The notes under the pieces are model-generated. The model had not been told where the DNA came from, made no database searches, and was given only the letters and a program-made list of their open reading frames with translations. 64,000 bases of DNA from Runella sp. SP2 (lineage in GTDB: Bacteria > Bacteroidota > Bacteroidia > Cytophagales > Spirosomataceae). Location of the stretch: NCBI RefSeq assembly GCF_003711225.1, contig NZ_CP031030.1, forward strand, positions 2,666,001 to 2,730,000. The letters run 5' to 3'. The translations under genes were made by a program, and so were the position numbers. Numbering within the stretch: position 1 is the stretch's first letter; each line of letters begins with the position of its first letter. Below, in pieces: positions 8,826-18,600 of this stretch.

Positions 8826-9212
8826 TTACCAGCGCTTCTTATAATCGTTATCACGACCACCGCCGCCGCCGTAACCACCGCCACCGCCGCGGTTACCACC
8901 GCCTCCGTAGCCACCACCGCCACCGCGGTTGCCACCACCGAAGCCACCTCCACCCGTGCGTGGACGATCTTCGCGTGGACGAGCCTCGTTTACAACGAGT
9001 ACTTTACCTAAAAACTCATAACCATTAAGTTGTGAAATCGCTTGATTTCCTTCTTCATCGTTAGGCATCTCGACAAACGCAAAACCACGGCTTTTGCCTG
9101 TGAACTTGTCCATAATAATGCGGGCAGACGATACCTCCCCAAATTCCGCAAATAATTCGTTTAATTCGTCATCGTTCGCTTTGAACGGGACATTTGCTAC
9201 ATAAATGTTCAT
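8826..9212 (-). CDS. RRM-type RNA-binding protein with glycine-rich tail
   Basis: A 128-aa protein. Residues 1-79 form one RNA recognition motif with RNP2 IYVANV and RNP1 KSRGFAFVEM. Residues about 85-120 are a glycine-rich tail of GGGGYGGGG and GGNRGGGG repeats, and the protein ends DYKKRW. Similar proteins in cyanobacteria and Bacteroidota bind RNA and are often induced by cold; that role is inferred here. The tail DNA is very GC-rich, which produces spurious alanine/threonine-rich ORFs on the other strand. The leader of more than 100 bases and the strong terminator suggest an independently regulated single-gene unit. Confidence 0.92.
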   Translation of the reverse strand: MNIYVANVPFKANDDELNELFAEFGEVSSARIIMDKFTGKSRGFAFVEMPNDEEGNQAISQLNGYEFLGKVLVVNEARPREDRPRTGGGGFGGGNRGGGGGYGGGGNRGGGGGYGGGGGRDNDYKKRW

Positions 9213-9245
9213 TGTGCATTAATTTGATATAATGTGACTTGGTGC

Positions 9246-9281
9246 GCTATGGACGGCCTTCGATCTAATACTCCGTCTAGC
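9246..9281 (-). promoter_or_regulatory. Hairpin in the RRM gene leader
   Basis: GCTA/GACGG on one arm pairs with CCGTC/TAGC on the other (one 2-base bulge), inside the predicted 5' untranslated region of the RRM gene. A role such as temperature-dependent folding is speculation. Confidence 0.3.
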
Positions 9282-9335
9282 AAATGACAAGTACACAGCA
9301 AGTCGAGAGAAACAGAGAAACTACCTATAGCGAGA

Positions 9336-9343
9336 CAAATATA
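9336..9343 (-). promoter_or_regulatory. -7 promoter element for the RRM gene
   Basis: On the minus strand this reads TATATTTG, a TAnnTTTG match. It predicts a leader of roughly 115 bases before the ATG at 9212. Confidence 0.45.
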
Positions 9344-9429
9344 AAAGTAATTTCCGCTTTATTCATAAAACCAAGAATGTTTTTTGAACTTTTTTAAACA
9401 AAGAAGCAACCCTCGTTCACTTTTTTGCG

Positions 9430-9554
9430 TACATATAGTTGCAAGCCAAAGGTATTGGTCAAATACTTTTAGTTTGTAGGCATACCATGCCTTATTATTT
9501 GAGGAACGCACACGCGAAAGTCGTGGACGGCAGTTGCTGTCCACGACTTTTTTT
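9430..9554 (+). ncRNA. Candidate small RNA ending in a strong terminator
   Basis: The gap 9213-9665 holds the RRM leader, this element and the murA promoter. At 9517-9554 AAAGTCGTGGAC pairs perfectly with GTCCACGACTTT and a run of seven or more T follows, a textbook intrinsic terminator on the + strand. No + strand gene precedes it for over 500 bases, so it should end a short untranslated transcript. The 5' end is a guess: TATAGTTG near 9437 is a near match to TAnnTTTG. The RNA class is not recognised; 6S RNA was considered but I cannot confirm its bubble structure. Confidence 0.4.
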
Positions 9555-9576
9555 ATGCCCTCGGTGCTTCTTCCAA

Positions 9577-9608
9577 TTGTAATCTTTTTTTAAAAAATGA
9601 TAGCTTTG
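9577..9608 (+). promoter_or_regulatory. murA promoter
   Basis: TTG at 9577-9579 and TAGCTTTG at 9601-9608 are separated by 21 bases, a full -33/-7 match to the Bacteroidota consensus. The murA start follows 57 bases later. Confidence 0.6.
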
Positions 9609-9665
9609 CAAAAAAGATAAGAACCGAACGTTTATTTCAATCCCCCTAACGCTTATTTCCAACAC

Positions 9666-10973
9666 ATGGCTTCATTCAAAATAGCAGGTGGGCATTCATT
9701 GAAAGGTGAGATTACTCCCCAAGGTGCCAAAAACGAAGCATTGCAAATCTTATGTGCTGTCTTACTGACCAAAGAACCTGTTACTATTCATAATATTCCC
9801 AATATCAGAGATGTAAACCAACTCATTGATTTATTGGGAGATTTGGGGGTAAAACGCACTCGTCTGAGCGACTCTTCCATTCGCTTTGAGGCTTCTGACG
9901 TCAACCTCGAATTCATGGAAACCGAAATGTATCGCCAAAAAGCTGCCGCGCTTCGCGGGTCGGTGATGCTTTTAGGCCCCATGTTAGCGCGCTTCAAAAA
10001 AGGACGCATTCCCCGCCCAGGTGGCGATAAAATTGGGCGCCGCCGCTTGGATACTCACTTTTTGGGATTTGAACGTTTGGGCGCAAAATTTGAGTACGAT
10101 GCCAACGACGGCGGATTTTATCAAGTGGACGCCAGCGGGCTGAAGGGCGTTTATATGTTGCTCGATGAAGCATCTGTAACTGGTACTGCAAACATCGTAA
10201 TGGCCGCTGTGATGGCCGAAGGAATTACGACCATTTATAATGCTGCCTGTGAGCCTTATTTGCAACAACTTTGTAAAATGTTGAACCGCATGGGAGCAAA
10301 AATCTCAGGCGTAGGTTCTAACTTACTTAGCATCGAAGGGGTGTCTGAACTTTTTGGAACTGAACACACCATGCTTCCCGATATGATTGAGATTGGTTCT
10401 TTCATTGGGTTGGCGGCCATGACCAAAAGCGAAATCACCATCAAAAACTGCTCCGTTCCTGATTTGGGGGTTATTCCTGGGGTTTTCCAAAAACTGGGTA
10501 TTCAAATGGAATTCCGAGGCGACGATATTTTTATCCCTTCTCAAGAACACTATGAAGTAGAATCGTTTATCGACGGCTCGATGCTGGTTGTGGCCGATGC
10601 ACCTTGGCCAGGCTTTACGCCTGACTTGTTGAGCATTGTCCTCGTGACAGCGATTCAGGCCAAAGGGACGGTGCTTATTCACCAAAAAATGTTTGAAAGC
10701 CGTTTGTTCTTCGTGGACAAATTGATTGAAATGGGCGCGCAAATCATCCTCTGTGACCCTCACCGTGCTACAGTCGTTGGGCTTAATCGCGCTACGCAGC
10801 TTCGTGGTATCCGCATGACTTCCCCTGACATTCGTGCGGGAGTATCGTTGTTGATTGCTGCTTTGTCGGCCAAAGGTGTAAGTATTATTGATAACATCGA
10901 GCAAATCGACCGTGGGTATCAAAATATTGACACCCGTCTCAATGCCATCGGCGCTGACATTGTTCGACTTTAG
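9666..10973 (+). CDS. murA: UDP-N-acetylglucosamine 1-carboxyvinyltransferase
   Basis: MurA transfers enolpyruvate from PEP to UDP-GlcNAc, the first committed step of peptidoglycan synthesis, in the cytoplasm. The protein is 435 aa with the two-domain EPT fold. K22/N23 (GAKNEALQ), R126 (in IGRRRLDTH), the catalytic Asp of FTPDLLS and the arginine of DIRAGVSLL correspond to known active-site residues. The mobile-loop cysteine (Cys115 in E. coli) is aspartate here, D121 in PGGDKIGRR, coded at 10026-10028. This Cys-to-Asp form is active in other bacteria but is not alkylated by fosfomycin. The gene has its own promoter. Confidence 0.97.
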   Translation: MASFKIAGGHSLKGEITPQGAKNEALQILCAVLLTKEPVTIHNIPNIRDVNQLIDLLGDLGVKRTRLSDSSIRFEASDVNLEFMETEMYRQKAAALRGSVMLLGPMLARFKKGRIPRPGGDKIGRRRLDTHFLGFERLGAKFEYDANDGGFYQVDASGLKGVYMLLDEASVTGTANIVMAAVMAEGITTIYNAACEPYLQQLCKMLNRMGAKISGVGSNLLSIEGVSELFGTEHTMLPDMIEIGSFIGLAAMTKSEITIKNCSVPDLGVIPGVFQKLGIQMEFRGDDIFIPSQEHYEVESFIDGSMLVVADAPWPGFTPDLLSIVLVTAIQAKGTVLIHQKMFESRLFFVDKLIEMGAQIILCDPHRATVVGLNRATQLRGIRMTSPDIRAGVSLLIAALSAKGVSIIDNIEQIDRGYQNIDTRLNAIGADIVRL

Positions 10974-11039
10974 TACGATTTGACTTTAACACGTAATCCA
11001 ATACCATCGCTGCCGAAAGGCACATTTTAACAAATCAAC

Positions 11040-12830
11040 ATGATACGCAAATTAGTACCGCTTTTTAGTCTTATTTCATTAGTCGTAAAAAGCCAAACCA
11101 TTTCTTTAAACGACCTTAGTTCTTTTAAAAACCCATCGGCCAACTGGTCGATTGTTGGCGATGCGGTAGTTGACCTTGCTCAAAACAATGCCATGAGCAC
11201 TACTGCGGGTAAGGGTGTGTTGGCTTGTATTCACCCAAAGGGCAAATATGGTCGTCAGTACGATTTATTAACTAATTTCGAGCACGGTGATGCCGACGTA
11301 GAGTTTGACTTTATGATGGCCAGAGGCTCCAACTCAGGCTTTTACCTACAAGGTCGGTACGAAATCCAATTATTTGATAGCTGGGGCGTACGTCAACCCC
11401 ACGCCCACGATTTGGGGGCCATTTACGAGCGTTGGGATGAATCTAGACCCACTGGACAAAAGGGTTACGAAGGCTATGCCCCTCGCATGAATGCCAGCAA
11501 AGCACCAGGTTTGTGGCAACACATGAAAATCATTTTCCAAGCACCTCGTTTCGACGGTTCAGGTAAAAAAATTGCCAATGCAAAAGTTTTGAAAATTGAG
11601 GTCAATGGCATCACTGTTCAGGAAAACGTAGAACTTGCTGGCCCTACCCGCGGCAGCCTTGACGGTGAAGTAGCCAAAGGCCCCATTCTTATTCAAGGTG
11701 ACCACGGCTGCGTAGCTTTCCGCAACCTTTCTGTAAAACAATACGGCGAGCAAGTGCCTCAATTGAAAGACCTAAAGTTTGCCCAGTACGATGGTATTTT
11801 TATGGCCGAGCCTGATTACAGCAAAACCAAATTGGTCAAAGAGGGTTCGCTGGAAAAACTTACGTACGATGTCGCCAACAAAGACAACGGCTATCTGTTG
11901 CGTTTTACAGGAAAATTGGTTGTACCTGTCGCTGGAGAGTATCGTTTCCAAACCGTACACAACGGTGGTAATGGTATCCTTAGGGTAAACAACGAAGAAA
12001 TCTTGAAATGGAAATGGTGGGAAGGCCAAGCTAAAGTTAATTTACCAGCGGGCGAAGTGCCTTTTGAATATGTGTATAACAAAAACACCGACTGGGCAAA
12101 ATCATCGCTCGGGTTGTCGATAGAAAGTGACTTTAACCGTGCCATCGAATTGCAAGGATTGGGCTCTGTCAACCTTAGCAATCCTACCAATCCTATCCTT
12201 GTTGCCCCAGGCAGCACACCAGTAGTTCACCGTAGCTTTTTCCGTATTGCCAACGAAAACGTTTCACACGGGGTTTCAGTAGGTGAGCCTACGGGAATTC
12301 ACTACGCCATCAACCTCGAAAAAGGAGCATTGGCCCGCGTGTGGAAAGGCGATTTCTTGGATGTGACGCCTATGTGGAACGACCGCGGAAATGGCATGAG
12401 TATTCCTCAGGGAAGCGTACTAAACCTCAACAACCAGCCAACTTTAGCATTGATTGCCAGTGAACAAACGGCTTGGCCTGCTTCATACGGCGAAACCGAT
12501 GGCTTCCGTCAGCGCGGATACGAAATCGACGCCGCGGGTCGTCCTACGTTCAAATATGACGTAGCTGGCGTAAAAGTTGAAGACCAGATTCGCCCCGATG
12601 CGGATAGCAAATTCTTGAACCGTGAGCTTCGCATTGCAGGAACCATTCCTGCTACCTTGAAATGCCGTTTGGCTTCAGGAAAAGAAATCGTAAAAATCAG
12701 CGACAATACCTTTGTTGTCGATAAAAGTTACTATATTCAAGCTGACGGAGCGGCTATCCGAACCATTGGCGGAAATCAAGAGTTAGTAGTGCCCGCAGCG
12801 TCAAAAATCAATTATTCGCTGATGTGGTAA
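11040..12830 (+). CDS. DUF1080 (3-keto-disaccharide hydrolase-like) protein with PA14-like domain
   Basis: A 596-aa protein with a signal peptide (about residues 1-19). Residues about 25-235 form a DUF1080/LamG-like jelly roll (GSNSGFYLQGRYEIQLFDSW, DHGCVAFRNLSVKQY). Residues about 245-365 are PA14-like (YDGIFMAEPDYSKT, GEYRFQTVHNGGNGILRVN). A C-terminal region of about 200 residues resembles tails found on large sugar-processing proteins. DUF1080 members have been linked to hydrolysis of 3-keto-glycosides; which sugar is involved is unknown. The MFS transporter starts 13 bases later, so the two are probably one operon. Confidence 0.8.
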   Translation: MIRKLVPLFSLISLVVKSQTISLNDLSSFKNPSANWSIVGDAVVDLAQNNAMSTTAGKGVLACIHPKGKYGRQYDLLTNFEHGDADVEFDFMMARGSNSGFYLQGRYEIQLFDSWGVRQPHAHDLGAIYERWDESRPTGQKGYEGYAPRMNASKAPGLWQHMKIIFQAPRFDGSGKKIANAKVLKIEVNGITVQENVELAGPTRGSLDGEVAKGPILIQGDHGCVAFRNLSVKQYGEQVPQLKDLKFAQYDGIFMAEPDYSKTKLVKEGSLEKLTYDVANKDNGYLLRFTGKLVVPVAGEYRFQTVHNGGNGILRVNNEEILKWKWWEGQAKVNLPAGEVPFEYVYNKNTDWAKSSLGLSIESDFNRAIELQGLGSVNLSNPTNPILVAPGSTPVVHRSFFRIANENVSHGVSVGEPTGIHYAINLEKGALARVWKGDFLDVTPMWNDRGNGMSIPQGSVLNLNNQPTLALIASEQTAWPASYGETDGFRQRGYEIDAAGRPTFKYDVAGVKVEDQIRPDADSKFLNRELRIAGTIPATLKCRLASGKEIVKISDNTFVVDKSYYIQADGAAIRTIGGNQELVVPAASKINYSLMW

Positions 12831-12843
12831 CTAACCTTAACCC

Positions 12844-14091
12844 ATGAAATATCGCTACCGAACGCTTGCTTTTTTATTCGCGCTTTCGATTATCACTTTC
12901 CTTGACCGCGTTTGTATGAACGTTGTCAGCAAGTACGTCAAAGCCGATTTAGGTTTAAACAACCAAGAATTAGGCTGGATTTTAGGCGCATTTTCATTGG
13001 CTTATGCACTATTTGAAATCCCGACGGGGGCCATGGGCGATCGCCTTGGCCCCCGTCGCGTTTTGACGCGGGTGGTACTTTGGTGGTCGGGCTTTACTGC
13101 ACTGACGGGTACGGCCTTCAACTTTTTGTATTTACTCGTCGTACGTTTTCTTTTTGGTATGGGCGAGGCTGGCGCCTACCCCAACGCCACCATTGCCATT
13201 TCGCGCTGGTTTCCTGCCATCGAGGTAGGCCGTGCCCAATCGGCCATTTGGGCGGCGGGGCGCATCGGCGGCGCGCTTACTCCCCTGCTGGTCATTCCGT
13301 TGGTTCATGCGGTGGGTTGGCGCTGGGCATTTGTGGTATTAGGAGCCGCAGGAGCGCTTTGGGCGTTGGCTTGGTTTATTTGGTTCCGCGATGAGCCAGG
13401 CTCCATGGAAGGCATTTCTGAAGAAGAAATTCGGGAGATTGAAGTGGGCAGAAATCTTAAACAGACCGACCACGCCATTCCGTGGAAAACCATTATTCTC
13501 AATCCCGACATCTGGGCCTTGATGTTGATGTGTCATTTGTTTTTTTACGGCTCTTATTTCTTCACCAACTGGTCTTCTACCTATTTTCAAGAAGGCCGCC
13601 ACATGACCGAAGAACAGTCAAAAAACTTCATTTCACTGTCATATTTTTTGGGGGCTATTGGCTGCGTAGTAGGCGGTATTCTCAGCGATTTTCTTACCAA
13701 AAAATACGGTTTAAAAGTAGGCCGTCGTGCCGTTGCACTCACAGGTCTGGGCTTATCTAGTTTCTTTTTCTTAGCCGCTGGCCTTACGCCCGACGACCAA
13801 TTAGCGGGTTATTTGTTAGCCATTTGTGTCCTGACCAAAGACTTAGCCCTGCCCGTTGCCTTTGCGGTGTGTGTGGATATTGGCAAACGAAACGCAGGAA
13901 CAGTAGCTGGCTCAATGAATTTTGCGGGACAAATGGGCGGGTTTTTCATCACTATTATCTTTGGAATGGTGGTCGAGAATACCAAAAATTTCAATATTCC
14001 ACTCTTTCTGATTGCGAGTTGTTTGTTTGTAGCCGCGTTGCTTTGGCTCAAAATTGACCCTACCAAAACGGTGAATTTGAAAGAAAGCTAA
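12844..14091 (+). CDS. MFS transporter, ACS (anion:cation symporter) type
   Basis: A 415-aa protein with about 12 hydrophobic helices. Features typical of the ACS family (hexuronate, glucarate and related organic anions) are TFLDRVCMNVVSKYVK in helix 1, motif A GDRLGPRRVL between helices 2 and 3, and FLFGMGEAGAYPNATIAISRWFP in helices 4-5. It likely imports a sugar acid or similar anion by symport across the inner membrane; the substrate is inferred only from family. It is directly downstream of the DUF1080 gene and convergent with TonB cluster A, so it may serve the same nutrient. Confidence 0.88.
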   Translation: MKYRYRTLAFLFALSIITFLDRVCMNVVSKYVKADLGLNNQELGWILGAFSLAYALFEIPTGAMGDRLGPRRVLTRVVLWWSGFTALTGTAFNFLYLLVVRFLFGMGEAGAYPNATIAISRWFPAIEVGRAQSAIWAAGRIGGALTPLLVIPLVHAVGWRWAFVVLGAAGALWALAWFIWFRDEPGSMEGISEEEIREIEVGRNLKQTDHAIPWKTIILNPDIWALMLMCHLFFYGSYFFTNWSSTYFQEGRHMTEEQSKNFISLSYFLGAIGCVVGGILSDFLTKKYGLKVGRRAVALTGLGLSSFFFLAAGLTPDDQLAGYLLAICVLTKDLALPVAFAVCVDIGKRNAGTVAGSMNFAGQMGGFFITIIFGMVVENTKNFNIPLFLIASCLFVAALLWLKIDPTKTVNLKES

Positions 14092-14116
14092 ATCTTCTAA
14101 CGATTAACTTCACTAA

Positions 14117-14159
14117 CAAAAAGCAAGCGCAGCCCCATATTACAGGGCTGCGCTTTTTG
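14117..14159. terminator. Bidirectional terminator between MFS gene and susD of cluster A
   Basis: AAGCGCAGCCC (14125-14135) pairs with GGGCTGCGCTT (14145-14155). The left flank is an A run and the right flank a T run, so it serves the two convergent operons. Confidence 0.9.
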
Positions 14160-14219
14160 TATTTCTAATAATGGTAGATATAGTTTAAATGGCCGAGTAA
14201 TAGGCTGTTATTGCTAACA

Positions 14220-15653
14220 TTAGTACCCTGGATTTTGCTTAATCTTGGATGGATTAATATCTATCTGACTTTGCGGAACGGCAAAAACGAGGTTATTTTC
14301 GGTTAAACTGGCTTTAATGCCAATGGCTTGTGCCTTGGCCGTAAGCACAGGAATGGCGCGACCTGTACGCACCAAATCGAACCAACGATGTCCTTCAAAC
14401 GCCAGCTCCATACGGCGTTCTTGCTCGATAGCTAAGCGCATTTCGGCCTGATTTAACGTGCCTTTTGCGGCTAACCCCGCTCTTTGACGAACGCGGTTGA
14501 GGTAAGGCAATGCCTCCGCAGGTTTGGCCGTTTCATTGAGCGCTTCGGCATACATCAACAACACATCGGCATAACGCAACACAGGGAAATTGTCTTCCGA
14601 ATCACCACTGACGGTTGGAGCATCCGAATATTTGCGGACGTAGTTGTACTCAACGCGCACGCCTTGGGCGTTGGTATAACCTGTTGCCATTGAGGCATTT
14701 TGGCGTAAATCTCCCGCTTCGTAGGCGTTTACAAAATCGGCGGTGGGGCGGTTGTTCCCACCTCCCCCAAACTGCACCACTGAGTTGCCTGAGTTTTCAG
14801 GAGCGTAGGTATTGGGGAGGCCGTTGCCTTCTCCGATTGAACCTTTTTTGTATTGAATATCAAAAATTGATTCTTTATGGTTTTTGTTGGCCGCTTTGAA
14901 TACATCTGCGTAGTTGGGCAACAAATCATATACGCCACCGTCGATGACCTCTTTGAGCTTTGTTGCTGCTTCGGCGTATTGTTTACGGGTCAAATACACT
15001 TTTCCGAGCAACGATTTGGCCGCACCTTTGGTCGCGCGCCCTACATCAGCTCCCGTATATCGGTCAGGAAGGCTTGCTTCGGCTTCAGTCAAATCTTTGA
15101 CGATTTGGGCATATACATCTGATACCGACGCGCGCGCGTATTCATATCCTTCGGCAGGGTCGGTGGTTTCTTTCAGTACCAACGGCACATCGCCAAATAC
15201 CCTTACTAAGTTAAAATACATCAGCGCCCGCAAAAACTTGGTTTCGCCAACAACCCGCTTTTTAAGGTTCTCGTCCATCGACACTGCGGCAATCCGATCA
15301 ATAATAGCATTGGCGCGGTAAATACCACGGTAGCCGTCGTTCCAGCGAGTAGCTAAGAAAGGATTGGTAGTACGGAGATAAAACTTATCAAACTCGTCTT
15401 GGTCAGTAACCGAGCCTGACAATACAGGTGTGGTATCGTCGGATGGTATTTCTGAAACTACGTAGTAACTGCCATATTGTCCCGAGGACTGAAGTGAGCC
15501 GTAGGTCGCATTGAGGGCAATCACCATGTCATTGCCAGTCTTATAAAAAGTAGCAGTGCTGGTAGAGGAAATAGGAGCAAGTGCAAAAAAACTCTCTTTA
15601 CAACCGCTCAGACTTAGTACGACGGCGGTAAGGTATATGTATCTTCTTTTCAT
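14220..15653 (-). CDS. SusD/RagB-family outer membrane lipoprotein (cluster A)
   Basis: A 477-aa lipoprotein with lipobox LSGC (Cys18), the SusD N-terminal segment FYKTGNDMVIALNATYGSLQ and TPR-like helices (AKSLLGKVYLTRKQYAEAA). The C-terminal RagB signatures are VLRYADVLLMYAEALNE and ELAFEGHRWFDLVRTGRA. SusD proteins sit on the cell surface as the ligand-binding lid of a SusC barrel. The gene starts 19 bases after susC, so the pair is cotranscribed. No glycan enzyme lies next to this cluster, so its substrate is unknown. Confidence 0.95.
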   Translation of the reverse strand: MKRRYIYLTAVVLSLSGCKESFFALAPISSTSTATFYKTGNDMVIALNATYGSLQSSGQYGSYYVVSEIPSDDTTPVLSGSVTDQDEFDKFYLRTTNPFLATRWNDGYRGIYRANAIIDRIAAVSMDENLKKRVVGETKFLRALMYFNLVRVFGDVPLVLKETTDPAEGYEYARASVSDVYAQIVKDLTEAEASLPDRYTGADVGRATKGAAKSLLGKVYLTRKQYAEAATKLKEVIDGGVYDLLPNYADVFKAANKNHKESIFDIQYKKGSIGEGNGLPNTYAPENSGNSVVQFGGGGNNRPTADFVNAYEAGDLRQNASMATGYTNAQGVRVEYNYVRKYSDAPTVSGDSEDNFPVLRYADVLLMYAEALNETAKPAEALPYLNRVRQRAGLAAKGTLNQAEMRLAIEQERRMELAFEGHRWFDLVRTGRAIPVLTAKAQAIGIKASLTENNLVFAVPQSQIDINPSKIKQNPGY

Positions 15654-15672
15654 TGTGTTACCGTTTTTGGGA

Positions 15673-18600
15673 TTAGAAACCGATATTCAAACCTATGGTA
15701 TATGTACGCGCTAATGGATAAGAACCATAATCGACGCCACCCGTAAGGGCGTTTTCGTAACCACTCACCTCAGGATTGAAGCCCAGGTATTTGGTGGAAG
15801 TAAAGGCATTTTGGATACCACCATACAATCGAAGGCTTTGGATTTTAACGCGTTCAAGAGTGGCTTTTGGCAAGTTATAACCTAAGGTGATGTTACGAAC
15901 TCGGAAGTAACTTGCACTCTCAACCCAACGGCTCGAAATAGCGTTGTTGTTTCCAGTAGTACGTTGATTGGCACGCGGGACAATCCCGTTGCCTGGGTCT
16001 TGCGGTGAACGCCAGCGATTGAGTACGGTCGATAATTGATTTTGACTTCCCTCTAAGTTTTCGATAAAACGACGGCTCAAGTTTAGAATCTGCCCACCTT
16101 GAATTCCTTGAACGGTAATTCCAAGATCAAAACCTTTGAAAGACAAGGTATTTGTCATACCATAAATAAAATCAGGCTGGTTGTTTCCGATAATTGTACG
16201 GTCGTCAGCATTGATTTTACCATCGTTATTGATATCCGCAAACTTCACATCACCAGGGCGCGCCGTGGCGTCGTGTGGGTAGCTGTCCAAATCGGCTTGG
16301 TCTTTAAATACCCCCAATTGCTGGTAGCCGTAGAAGTTTCCAAGTGGTTTACCAATGACTGTAATGTTGGTTTCCCCCACACCCGTACCACTTCTAATGG
16401 CATCGCCTGTGGGCCCAAGTGCCAATACTTTGTTGCGGTTAAACGAAATATTCAAATCTGTCGTCCATTTCAAATTACCAGTGGTGTTGCGAGTCACAAG
16501 GCCAAATTCCATTCCTTTGTTTTCAACTTTGCCAATGTTACGACTGGCGGTCGAAAAACCTGTGAGAGTAGGAACTTGTACCGAAAGTAGTAAATCGGTA
16601 GTGATTCTTGAATAATAATCGGCGGTGAAGAAGATTCGATTTTTCCATAAACCTAGCTCCAAACCAATATCCGTTTGACGGCTTTTTTCCCAAGTTAGGT
16701 TATCGTTCCCGATGGTTGAAGTAGCCAAACCATTGACAAGGGCATTTCCGAAAACGTAGTTATCAGCCCCCAAAATACCGATTGAGCCATAGTTTGAGAA
16801 AGCATTATTTCCCGCCAAACCATAACTTACCTTGAGTTTCATTTCGGATATGGTCGGAATGTTTTTCATGAATGGCTCTTCCGTAACGCGCCAGCCAATA
16901 GAAGCTGATGGGAAGATTCCATAACGCTGATTCATTCCAAAACGAGATGAACCATCGCGGCGAATAGAAGCATTGACCAAATAACGGTCTTTGTAAGTAT
17001 AACCTACCCTTGCAAAATACGACGCCAACGACCACTGATCGCGCAAAGAACTACCACCGATTATTACGCCCGCGTTGACTGTACGTACAATATCGTTGGG
17101 GAATCGGTTAGCGTTGACACTATTCGACTCAAAATCATTTTTTTGTGCCTCAAAACCCACCAAAGCATCGAGGTAGTGATCGGCCATAAAGCTGACATTA
17201 TAACCTAACGTATGGCTTGTAACCCAGTTGATGGATTGGCGCGTAGCCGAAGACCCCGAATTGGCGTTGGGAGGCAATAATTGATTCAATGGAATGGCCG
17301 ATGTCTGGAACTGATTTTGGCGGAAATAATTTAAGTCAGCACCAAAAGTAGCGCGGTATTTAAGGGTTTTCCAGATCGTCAAATCTGCGTATGTATTGCC
17401 CAACAAGCGCAATGTAGTTGCCGTATTATCTAACTCTGTGATGTTAGCCACAGGGTTGGTAACCCCAGCCCAGTCATACGCTCCTGCAATCGACGCTTGG
17501 GAGTTGTAGGTCACGCCATCTGCTTGGTAAATTGGAATGATAGGTGCTTGCGATAAAGCGGCGTTGATGACACCATTGCTTGCCCAGTGTCCATCCGAAT
17601 TGACGCGGCGCTCAGTCGTAAACGAAGGGCTAACACTCATTCCAATTTTTAATTTTGGCGACAATTGGGCGTCGATATTGGAACGGAACGTGTAGCGTTT
17701 TAGTCCCGAAGTATTGATAATACCGTCTTGTTTTAGGTAATTTCCCGAAACCATGTACTGGACTTTATCAGTTCCGCCCGAACCCGACATCTGGTAACTA
17801 CTGATGGGTGCTTGTCTAAAAATCAGGCTTTGGTAGTCGTAAGACGTTAATGAAGCAGGGTTGTCAAAGTCGATTCCTGGAAATTCGCCACGTGGATAAC
17901 GGTAGCGGTTTCCTGCCGCGCGTACGCTGTTAGGGTCAGAAGCCTGCGCACCCGCTACGCGTTCTACATAGGCGTTGTTGGAAGCTTCCTTGCTAAATTC
18001 CGCAAATTGTTGGGCATTGAGCATGTCCATTTTTTTGCTAATTTCTTGCACGCCCGTATAATAATCAAAATTGATACGGCTACGTCCCGCTTTACCCCGC
18101 TTGGTTGTAATCATCATTACACCGTTGGCTCCTCTTGAACCAAAAATAGCGGTAGCGGAGGCATCTTTCAATACATCGACGCTTTCGATATCATTGGGAT
18201 TCATTAGATTAAGGCCGCTACCGTTGGTTAGGTCGCCTGAGTTAAGAGGCTGTCCATCCACCACAATCAACGGCCCATTTCCTGCGCTGATTGAGCCGAA
18301 CCCTCGGATTTTCACCGAAGGGCTATTGCCAGGCGCACCTGTGGTTTGCTGAATTAACACCCCAGGAAGTTTTCCAGCCATCCCTTCTGCCACGTTGGTC
18401 ACGGGCATATCCTTGATGTCTTGCGCGCTAATAGAGGCGATAGAACCCGTTACGTCTTTCCGATTTTGGGTACCATAACCCACCACTACGACTTCGCTCA
18501 GGGCTTTGACGTCCACTTTTAAGGTAACATCTACGGTAGTACGGCTCCCAACGACAACTTCTTGGGCTTCATAACCAACGAAGCTATACACCAACGTGAC

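Noticed and set aside
8735-9011. Ala/Val/Thr-rich ORFs overlapping the RRM gene in other frames
   Set aside because: They only reflect the GC-rich codons of the glycine-rich tail read in other frames.
9359-9544. 61-aa minus-strand ORF before murA
   Set aside because: It crosses the terminator hairpin of the candidate small RNA, and nothing in its sequence suggests a protein family.
9430-9554. tRNA or tmRNA
   Set aside because: No cloverleaf, T-loop GTTCGA or CCA end was found here or in the other gaps.
10323-10922. 199-aa minus-strand ORF inside murA
   Set aside because: It is fully antisense to a highly conserved gene; no ribosome site or family motif.
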